From NCBI GenBank assembly GCA_964501335.1, contig CAZCTC010000060.1, forward strand, positions 1 to 48,218: 48,218 nt of DNA. The letters run 5' to 3'. Below the pieces are notes generated by a model, which saw only the letters and a list, made by a program, of their open reading frames with translations, was not told the origin of the DNA and ran no database searches. Source of the stretch: CAZCTC01 sp964501335. GTDB lineage: Bacteria; Chloroflexota; Anaerolineae; B4-G1; SLSP01. Both the position numbers and the translations under genes were made by a program. Numbering within the stretch: the stretch's first letter is position 1; each line of letters starts with the position of its first letter. Of the stretch, positions 31,932-39,400 are shown piece by piece.

Positions 31932-31954
31932 ACTCCACTTCGAAGATTTGGCAA
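31927..31954 (-). promoter_or_regulatory. Promoter for the binding protein-kinase operon
   Basis: On the minus strand TTGCCA (31954-31949), 16 bp, TAAGAT (31932-31927). The start codon is about 60 bases past the expected transcription start. Confidence 0.45.
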
Positions 31955-31980
31955 CCCTGAATCATTATTAATTGCGCTGT

Positions 31981-32145
31981 TCATTTTTTCCCCAGTACAT
32001 GGGCTTTTTTCTCAGCCTAACCGCACATGTCGAAGGTCTTTCGTTTATTTTTTCCCTCTTTTCCGGGTGATTGCTGTCGTAAATGGCTGAAGTTGCCTGA
32101 TATGCCCCCTGCTCCCACAAACGAGAGAGGCTGCATGAGGGGGAG
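31981..32145 (+). repeat. Partial hairpin element lacking the hairpin
   Basis: ATTTTTTCCCC and GGGCTTTTTTCTCAGCCTAA match the edges of other copies, but the GC stem is gone. Further on come TCCGGGTGATTGCTGTCG and CCTGATATGCCCCCTGCT, which match modules at 28190 and 11388. This is the rest of the gap before cas6e; no gene is seen in it. Confidence 0.55.
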
Positions 32146-32252
32146 ATAAGTTGCAATTATCTTTAATCCATGTTAAGCTCTTGATAATCGACGCCGCAAT
32201 GCACTCCAATCCTTACCCAAGGCAATTTACCAAAATCGCCGGAAAAGAGAGC

Positions 32253-32921
32253 ATGTATCTGTCTCGTTTAACCCTCAATCCCCAAAACCCGCGTGTTCAA
32301 CGTGAGCTGGCAGCTCCCTATGAGCTGTACCGTTCAATCCTCGGCGCTTTTCCCAAAGCCGCGCTCGAACCGACCAGCATCCTTTTCCGCATCGACAAAC
32401 ACTCGCGTCTCGATGCACCGGTGCTGTTGGTGCAATCCGATCACTGCCCCGATTGGAACCGGGCCCAAACTGAACCGCCGGAAAACGGATACCTGCTCCC
32501 CATCGGGGAACCCAATCCGGGGGTAAAATCGTTCAATGTAGAAGCTCAAGCCGGACAGGTCATGGTCTTTCGGCTGCGGGCCCGCCCGGCCCAAAGAAAA
32601 ACAACGGAAGGGGGCCGTGAATTCCAAATCGGAGTCCATGACAGCGTCACCCAACAGGCCTGGTTGAAACGTAAAGCGAAAGAAGCCGGATTTGAACTGC
32701 TCCATTGCGACATTTACCCGGAAAATTCGCTGGGCGGACGGCTCTGGAACCAGGGGATAGTGCAATCGCTCAACTTTGTAGCAGTACGATTCGAAGGAAT
32801 TCTGGAAGTGACCGATCCAGAACCGTTCTCAAATGCGCTGCGACAGGGAATCGGCGGCGGCAAAACGCTGGGCTTTGGATTGCTGTCGCTGGCGCCGGTC
32901 GAAATCACCCGAAAATTATAA
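32253..32921 (+). CDS. cas6e: Cas6e-type CRISPR RNA endoribonuclease, solitary, catalytic His replaced
   Basis: 222 residues, the normal size for Cas6e (CasE/Cse3), with the two ferredoxin-like folds of the family: N-terminus MYLSRLTLNPQNPRVQREL, then APYELYRSIL, VLLVQSDHCPDW, FRLRARPAQRK, and the C-terminal glycine-rich loop GIGGGKTLGFGLLSLAP. Compared from memory with Thermus thermophilus Cse3 (NPYEMHRTL, catalytic His26), residue 26 here is Tyr while Tyr23 is kept. In the family this Cas6 cuts pre-crRNA in type I-E systems. Here there are no other cas genes and no CRISPR array in the 48 kb, so either it works on an array elsewhere or it has another RNA target. ATG 32253 fits the family N-terminus; the frame extends back to 32151 without homology. 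Confidence 0.88.
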   Translation: MYLSRLTLNPQNPRVQRELAAPYELYRSILGAFPKAALEPTSILFRIDKHSRLDAPVLLVQSDHCPDWNRAQTEPPENGYLLPIGEPNPGVKSFNVEAQAGQVMVFRLRARPAQRKTTEGGREFQIGVHDSVTQQAWLKRKAKEAGFELLHCDIYPENSLGGRLWNQGIVQSLNFVAVRFEGILEVTDPEPFSNALRQGIGGGKTLGFGLLSLAPVEITRKL

Positions 32922-32940
32922 TCGTTTGCAATTTGTTTAT

Positions 32941-33060
32941 TCTTTTGCGCCCTGCATCAGGTATTTTCCCGGCAAAAAGCGACGCGCTGGGCGAAGCAGG
33001 CAGATAACGTTATTTTTGTTCCTATTGGCGCGCGCATAAGAATGCGCGCGCCAATAGGAC
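32941..33060 (+). repeat. Bipartite hairpin element downstream of cas6e
   Basis: GCGCCCTGCATCAGGTATTT, GCGACGCGCTGGGCGAAGCA, a T-rich linker, then a 38-nt hairpin 33021-33058 with arms CCTATTGGCGCGCGCAT and loop AAGA. The stem sequence is unlike every other copy yet perfectly complementary. Confidence 0.75.
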
Positions 33061-33077
33061 TTATCTAACAAGAAAAG

Positions 33078-34070
33078 CTACTTCTTAACAAAGATCTCGA
33101 TCGTTCCGGGGGACAGTTGAGAAGTCAGCACCACCTGATGAATACCAGGCATCAGATGCTGCTCCCAAAAGACGGTATCGCGGAAAGCACTGTAATCCTC
33201 TCCATGCAAAATCGTCTCCACTTTGCCCATCGGCCCCTCCACCTTTAAATCTACATAAGGCGTATCGATCCCCTGCACGATGACAAAGACACCGGCCGGC
33301 CCCTCCGTCCAGGAGAATTCGGCCACCACCTCTCCCTCGTAGGCCCGCTGATTTAAATCCAGCAACGCCACCGATTGATAACCGGCCGGGATCAGAGGAC
33401 CGGCAGCAGCGGCCGTAGCATTGATCGCCACCACCATTAGAACGCCCACGACCATCAAAGCAAGCAACATCGCTACATAACGAAACGCGCCGGCCCTGAT
33501 AACCGAAAGCTCCGGATTACGCAAAAGAGCCACCTCTTCCTGAATTCCAGGGATCTTACGCAAAAACAAAACCCAGGCGCCCCCATAGATCAGAGCCATG
33601 ACCGCAGCAAAGAGCCACGGATTAAAACCACTGTTCTGCAAAAACCAGGTTACATCATCACCGATCACGGGTTGACCGACCGCATAGAGAATCGGCAGGA
33701 TCACCCACACCAGAAAAGTGTTGACAACGCAAACCGACAGGAAAACTTTCAAAATCTCCAGGCTGGATGATCCCTGCCGGGGCACCGCCAGAATAAAAAC
33801 CAACCAGAGCAACCACGGCAATCCGGCCCCGGCAATATTCTTCAACGCATCCTGCACCGGCGAAAAGGTCCCGGCGATCCCTACATGCGCGCTTATCGCC
33901 AAAGGATTGATGTAGAATTCGGTAACAGCTCCTCCAAAAGCGAGCCCGACCAGAGCATGACCGCCTTCATGAACGATCATATACATCAACAGGACGAAAA
34001 AAGCCGTCAACAGCAGCAGGCCCAACAGCGTCAAACGGGCCGCCGTCGATTCTTTGAGTGAGAAGTTCAT
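33078..34070 (-). CDS. Membrane metalloprotease-like protein (M50-type HEGGH)
   Basis: 330 residues. The first transmembrane helix carries H34-E-G-G-H38, the HExxH zinc motif within a helix as in site-2-type (M50) proteases. Several further helices (about 75-95, 108-130, 150-170, 200-225) follow, and then an extracytoplasmic beta-rich domain (about 235-330) that is not recognised. The second zinc-ligand motif (NPDG) is not obvious, so activity is uncertain. Its ATG overlaps the stop of the PII-like gene by four bases (ATGA), which makes them translationally coupled. Confidence 0.7.
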   Translation of the reverse strand: MNFSLKESTAARLTLLGLLLLTAFFVLLMYMIVHEGGHALVGLAFGGAVTEFYINPLAISAHVGIAGTFSPVQDALKNIAGAGLPWLLWLVFILAVPRQGSSSLEILKVFLSVCVVNTFLVWVILPILYAVGQPVIGDDVTWFLQNSGFNPWLFAAVMALIYGGAWVLFLRKIPGIQEEVALLRNPELSVIRAGAFRYVAMLLALMVVGVLMVVAINATAAAAGPLIPAGYQSVALLDLNQRAYEGEVVAEFSWTEGPAGVFVIVQGIDTPYVDLKVEGPMGKVETILHGEDYSAFRDTVFWEQHLMPGIHQVVLTSQLSPGTIEIFVKK

Positions 34071-34483
34071 AAATCGACATCCTCCAATGGGCTCTTCTTT
34101 CCAGTTTGATCGGAACGTGACAGCCGGGAACGCAATCCTCGCACATGAAGAACCGGAATGACAAACGCGATCCCTGAATTGGGCGAATCAAAAGCCTGCA
34201 ACATACTCTCCGTCTCATCCAGAAGCTGCTTGACGTCGAAATCGTCCGCCACCACACTCAATAAAATACGCTGAGAGCCGCTGACTTCAATCTCATCGTC
34301 CTCCACAAAACGCTTCAAGGCGGAAAACAAAGGGAAATCATCCTGTAATACCCGTTCTTTGAGCATATCGTACCCCACACTGGCCAGGATAGTCGTGCCC
34401 GGCACGCCCAACTTTTCCCAAAGTTGCGCCGCCTTCCAGGCATCATGGGGTGTCATCATAATGGCAAAGACTGCTTGCGGCAT
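34067..34483 (-). CDS. PII-like small regulatory protein
   Basis: 138 residues with a PII-superfamily look: a first beta-alpha unit (MPQAVFAIMMTPHDAWKAAQ, ILASVGYDML), a central RILLSVVADDFDVKQLLDET and a final strand GIAFVIPVLHVRGLRSRL. The classical uridylylated Tyr of the T-loop is not seen. Such proteins usually bind nucleotides and regulate a membrane partner. Here the partner would be the coupled M50-like protein. AAAGGAGT precedes the ATG. The gene is divergent to the ferredoxin-like gene, with 54 bases between. Confidence 0.65.
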   Translation of the reverse strand: MPQAVFAIMMTPHDAWKAAQLWEKLGVPGTTILASVGYDMLKERVLQDDFPLFSALKRFVEDDEIEVSGSQRILLSVVADDFDVKQLLDETESMLQAFDSPNSGIAFVIPVLHVRGLRSRLSRSDQTGKKSPLEDVDL

Positions 34484-34502
34484 AAAACTCCTTTCATTAA
34501 AA

Positions 34503-34531
34503 TAGTCAGTTCTTCTTTCTCCTGCTATAAT
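34503..34531 (+). promoter_or_regulatory. Leaderless-type promoter
   Basis: TAGTCA (34503-34508), 17 bp, TGCTATAAT with the extended -10 TG (TATAAT 34526-34531). Only six bases separate it from ATG 34538 and there is no ribosome site, so the mRNA should start at or next to the ATG. Confidence 0.6.
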
Positions 34532-34537
34532 TTACTC

Positions 34538-35482
34538 ATGAATACAAAGAAATCAACTCCAAATTCCGAGTTTGATATCTCCTCATTTCGATCCTCCCTG
34601 ATTATCACGGGAATCTTTTGGATCATTGCCGTTGTTTTCTGGCAAACCACTGGAAAAATCTTCTATTTGTGGAATTTCGGCTATATCGGTTCCGCCATCG
34701 GCATCGGACAGGGCGTCTATGCCGCCTTACCGCCGCGCCGCCGCTGGATCGGCCGCCGCGTGGCGCAATTTCTGGTCGGCGCCTACATGTTGGTCTTTCT
34801 CGGCCTGATCGAACGGGAGAACATGCAGATCGAAGGCTTCTTCCTTTATCTGCTGGCAGGGATCTTTGCCGGCGCCGTCATCCATTACCTGGTCGCCAAA
34901 GTCGCCGGACCGCTCCTCTTCAATCGGGGCTGGTGCGGCTGGGCCTGCTGGACCGCCATGGTCCTCGACCTGTTGCCCTTCCGCCGTAACAAAGCCGGCC
35001 GCCTGCCCGGCAAATGGGGCTGGTTACGTTATGGACATTTCACCTTCAGCCTTGCTCTCATCCTCTTTCTCTGGTTCGGCACCGGCTATCGTCCCGACAT
35101 CCAGGGTCTGACCGAATTATGGTGGCTGGCCGCCGGGAATACGTTCTACTATCTGGTCGCCGTCGGGCTGGCCTTTGCGCTCCAGGACAATCGCGCCTTC
35201 TGCAAATACGTCTGTCCGATCCCTACCTTGCAAAAAATACCGGCCCGCTTTGCCTTGCTCAAGATCGAAGGCGATCCAGCTAAATGCAACGGCTGTGGTG
35301 CCTGCACCAAAATCTGCCCGATGGACATCCGAATCCATGAATATACCCAACAGAAACTGCGGGTCCTTTCAACGGAATGTATCCTTTGCGCCGAATGTAT
35401 GAGCATTTGCCCGCACAAAGCGCTGGATATGACCTTTAAAGTAGATAAACAACAGTTGGAACTGCTGACTTATCGGGAATAA
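34538..35482 (+). CDS. Polytopic membrane 4Fe-4S protein (NapH/CcoG-like)
   Basis: 314 residues: about five to six membrane helices and, in the membrane part, two Cys pairs (GWCGWACW, about 135-140; FCKYVCPIP, about 224-232) as in NapH, NosR and CcoG. Two C-terminal ferredoxin motifs follow, CNGCGACTKICP and CILCAECMSICP. It would pass electrons between the membrane quinone pool or a membrane partner and a soluble acceptor. No oxidoreductase gene is adjacent to identify the partner. The start is set by the promoter just upstream; a longer frame to 34424 overlaps the divergent gene. Confidence 0.85.
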   Translation: MNTKKSTPNSEFDISSFRSSLIITGIFWIIAVVFWQTTGKIFYLWNFGYIGSAIGIGQGVYAALPPRRRWIGRRVAQFLVGAYMLVFLGLIERENMQIEGFFLYLLAGIFAGAVIHYLVAKVAGPLLFNRGWCGWACWTAMVLDLLPFRRNKAGRLPGKWGWLRYGHFTFSLALILFLWFGTGYRPDIQGLTELWWLAAGNTFYYLVAVGLAFALQDNRAFCKYVCPIPTLQKIPARFALLKIEGDPAKCNGCGACTKICPMDIRIHEYTQQKLRVLSTECILCAECMSICPHKALDMTFKVDKQQLELLTYRE

Positions 35483-35539
35483 AGATGGCTGATCCAAACG
35501 GCGCGCTTAACTTACCGACCCGAATGAATCTATGGCAAA

Positions 35540-35640
35540 GGAAATTTCTTATTAATTTGGTCGGCGGCTTCAGAAAGCCGCCGACCAAATGTTTTTTTCT
35601 TACCGATTTTTCGGGTCAACCACACAGATAAAAGGTCTTT
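35540..35640 (+). repeat. 36-nt hairpin with 3' module
   Basis: Hairpin 35555-35590: arms ATTTGGTCGGCGGCTT, loop CAGA. The G-G/C-C pairs in the outer stem replace the T-T/A-A of other copies. TTTTTTT and GTCAACCACACAGATAAAAG follow, matching 3' flanks at 11580 and 32010. The gap between convergent genes holds nothing else. Confidence 0.75.
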
Positions 35641-35649
35641 AACCAGTCA

Positions 35650-36471
35650 TCATCCCGGTTTCTTGAACGTAAAACGCGGTTTTTCCCCGAAAGCCTTTTC
35701 TACCGTCTCGTGAGCCATCTTCTGATAGCGCAACTGTCGTTCTTCGAATGTCTCCGGGGGATCAATTTCCGGGAACATCCCCGAATTGGTTCTGATTCGT
35801 CCCCACAACTGCTCCCAGGTTATGCCGCCCTCTTCTACCGGCCGTTCCAATTCCTGGGCATAAAGCTGAAGTTGCAGGATGAGCTTCCGGAATGCTTCCG
35901 GATCGGGCATGGTAAGATAGAACTCGTGAAGCTTTTGAGGCAGGCGGTCGATCTGAGCCGGAAGCGGTAACTTCTGCTCGGCCAGCCGGATCCGCAGTTC
36001 ATGGACCTTCTGTTGAGCCATTGCCAGCTCTTGAGGAGAACCCGCCAGGACATGCGTAAAGATATCGCTCAGCAGCATGAAGATACGCCGGGCGATAATC
36101 GAAGCACGTTGAGGATGACCAGCCAGTTCAGCCGCGGGCAGCCCCCAAAAATGAACCTCATCCCCGGCGGTTGAAGCTGCTGAATCCGCTTCGTTATCCG
36201 AAGCCGATGATTCCGATTGCAATTCAGTCAACCAGGAGAACACAACCTGCCCCCACTTCAGCATGGAGCTTTGAGTGGCCGTCGTAAGATAGTCCTTGAC
36301 CTCGCCCTGGCTGGTCAGCCAGGGCGAGATGGTCTGTCGATCGGTCCGCTTGACCTCTCCGGAAAGGGAATAGAGCGTTACGTCATGGCCTTCCGGAAGC
36401 GCGGCTTCATTCGGAATGAGATAGTAATGCACTCGCTCCAGATCGAACCACAAATTCATCTCCGTGGTCAA
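35650..36471 (-). CDS. Partner protein of the DUF4157 effector, family unknown
   Basis: 273 residues, soluble, mixed then helical, acidic Ser/Ala-rich loop at about 82-95 (SESSASDNEADSAAST). C-terminal motifs EEGGITWEQLWGRIRTN and PPETFEERQLRYQKMAHET are notable but not recognised. Its ATG overlaps the stop of the 1657-residue gene by four bases (ATGA), so the two are made together. An immunity protein, chaperone or loading adaptor for the upstream protein are the plausible roles; nothing in the sequence decides. Confidence 0.75.
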   Translation of the reverse strand: MTTEMNLWFDLERVHYYLIPNEAALPEGHDVTLYSLSGEVKRTDRQTISPWLTSQGEVKDYLTTATQSSMLKWGQVVFSWLTELQSESSASDNEADSAASTAGDEVHFWGLPAAELAGHPQRASIIARRIFMLLSDIFTHVLAGSPQELAMAQQKVHELRIRLAEQKLPLPAQIDRLPQKLHEFYLTMPDPEAFRKLILQLQLYAQELERPVEEGGITWEQLWGRIRTNSGMFPEIDPPETFEERQLRYQKMAHETVEKAFGEKPRFTFKKPG

Positions 36472-39400
36472 GGCTGGCCTCCCGTCGCCGGGACCGGTTG
36501 ATTGGCCAGCGGCGAATCAAACTTAAATTCAGGCGTCTCCTTCACATTATTATCGGCATCTTTTTGATAGGGATTCCCCCACACAGCCGAATTGACATCA
36601 CCGGCAATATTCGGATATTGGGCTTTCACGGTTTCTTTGATGCCGTTCTTCTCTATTTCCTCACCGATGACTTTCTTAATGTCGTCACCCGTCACATCTT
36701 TCTTCCAGACAGCATCATTAACCTTATCAAGGAGCCATTTCCCCTTCCCGGCAACATCTTTAACCGTATCAATGACCCCATTTACTTTCCGGGCAATGTC
36801 TTGATAATCCACCACCTTGATGCCGTTCTGCTCCAGATAAGCTTTCGCTTTCGGATCGATCCCATTAAAGGCATGCCATTCCGGAATGTATCCCTGGCCC
36901 TTGACTCGCAGATCTCTCCCCACCAGATTCCGGAAGTGATTGTTGTATTTGATGGGATTGGTCCCGATCATCTGAGCCTTATTGCCGGTCACATTGTCGT
37001 AGATACGTTGGTGATGATTGCGCAGCGGGATGGTAGTCTTACCGTTGCCGCCAAACACTTTCAGGAAATCATCCTTCGTCATCTGGCTGGGATTCAAGAA
37101 TTTGGCCGCCGAGTTCTTAAAGTCCAACATCTTGGTCACAATGGGATTGGATTTCACCTTGTCGAAGAGATCCCCCATCTTTGTAGCCAGCTTACTCTTG
37201 ATCCCGTTGAACATATCGCCCATCTTTGTAACCAGCTTGTTTTTCATCCCGTTGAACATATCGCCGGCTTTTTTCACGAAGGGAAGATTTCCAATCTTGC
37301 CCGGAATATCAAATTTGCCCAGGAATTTGCCGGCTTTCTCGAAACCGGCCTGCAATCCGGCTGTGGCGACATTCATCAACAGCGCTTTGGCGAATTCACC
37401 GATTATGTTTTCAGGCTTAAACTCACCCTTGATGGCCGAACCGATACAGGCATTGGTCGTATCAATTACGGTATCGACCCCAATACCGACAAGTGTTTTC
37501 CCCAAGGCATTCGTCATTCCCTTGGTCAAACCGGCCGTCAGCTTCCCACCTACAAACTGCAACGCCCCATCAATCGCGCCGATGAGAGCCGCCTGCCCGG
37601 CATTTTCAAAGAAATCCTTGCCGGCCACGATATTATCGATGCCGTTAGACGCAACTCCACCGATCGCACCGACAACCGCAGCCAGGAAAAGCCCAAGGAA
37701 GAAGCCGGCCACGCCGCCGGTCACCGCCACCAGCACCATAACCACCACCGCCACCACAATGGCGATGAGAATCTTTACAACGGTAGCCCAGAGCGGCTGG
37801 ACCTGATCGGCCGCCTTTTGCGCCTCAGCCTGACACTGCGTTGAGAATTGCGGTTTGGCGTCATCCAGACCTTTTTTGAAAGTATCGTTGACAAAGGCAG
37901 TCAGCTGCTCATCCAGAGCCGTGCTAACCGCTTCGAGATTGGTCGTGCAGGTCTCATAATCGGTGGTGAATTTATCGATCGCCTGCTGCGCTCGATCGTC
38001 GGCCAGCGTCTTGTGAGCAGTTTCGGTATCGGTATAAGTGGTCGTAGCAGTGGTAGAAGCCGTCGTAGTCGTTTCAGTGAACCCGGTAGAAATGGGATCG
38101 ACCGAAGCCGTGACGCCCTGACCGATCTGATCGAGGGCCAGAGAACCCGCCGTCGCTTTGGCGTGCACGCTCTGTCCGGCCGCATCGATCTGCTGTTCCA
38201 GCTGCCCCTGCAACTGACCGGCCAATCCATCCAGCTTCTGTTGCTCGGCATCCAGGATTTTCTTCAGCTTCTTCGGATCGGGGCTGGGAATATTTCGGGC
38301 CTTCTCGGCACACTCATTGACCGCATTGGTCAACTCTTCAGCCAGCCTGGCCCCCGTACTCTGGACACTGGAAATTTGCTGCTGCGCTTCAGCCGCAATA
38401 GCAGATTTCTTCTGGGCCCCTTGGGTATTGACCTGCGTATTCAGACTGGTTTCCAGATCTTGCAAAGAGGTTAAGGTCGCAGTCAAACCGTCATTGACGA
38501 TCTTGAGCTGGGCATCATGCGCATCAGTGACCGCCGTGACCGAGCTGGTATGAGAATCATCGATAGCCTTGACGGCAGCATCCCGTTCAGTCGTCAGCTG
38601 AGTGCGGGCGGTCTGGATTTGCTCCTGAACTGTTGTGACGACGTCGGGTTTTCCATCCGGAAGCTGAGCGGCAACATCATCGCCCTGCTTCTGGAATTCC
38701 TGTTTGTAGGCTTCCTTGACCTGATTGGCGGCATCCGTGGCCGCTTTGATCTTGTCCTGGTAATAGCTGGCCCCTTCCAGGATCGGATCAGCCTTTTTAC
38801 CCTGATACTGCGCCGTTACGGCAGTGATGGCATCCTGACAGAGCTTGTCCAGATCGCCGATCGCCGCGGTCGTGGCGGCCGCGATATCGTTTTGGGCCGT
38901 GAGAAAGCGGTCGTCCACCGCTTTGAGAGCGTCCGTTTCGGCCGTATCCAGGTCGGTATTTTTAGTGGTATAGTCGTCTTCGACCTTTTTCTTGGCGTCA
39001 TCGGTAGCCGTTTGCAGATTGGTAAGGGAAGTTTGGAATCCGGTTTCAATCGTATTGATGGCCGTATCCGCATCGGTCTGAGCCGTCGCCCGGGCCTTGT
39101 CAATAGAGGTCTTGATCGTGGTGAGATTTTTAGTGATGGAGGTCTGAACGGCACCCTGAGCGGCGGTTGAAGCCGGATTGATTTTGCTCGAAGCGGATTG
39201 CGCCAGCGCAGAAATCTGAGACGCCCGCCCCAAATTGCGGGAGATAAACTCCTGGAGTATTTTATCCGCCGGACCGTCGCCCTCTTTTTCCCCCGAAGGC
39301 CCATCTTCAGCCGGTTGTTGGGGTTGAGCCGTTTCCGCCTGCTGATCCGGCGTCGTTCCAGCCGCTTCGGTCTGGGGCTCCGCCTCCGCCGTCTCCGCTC

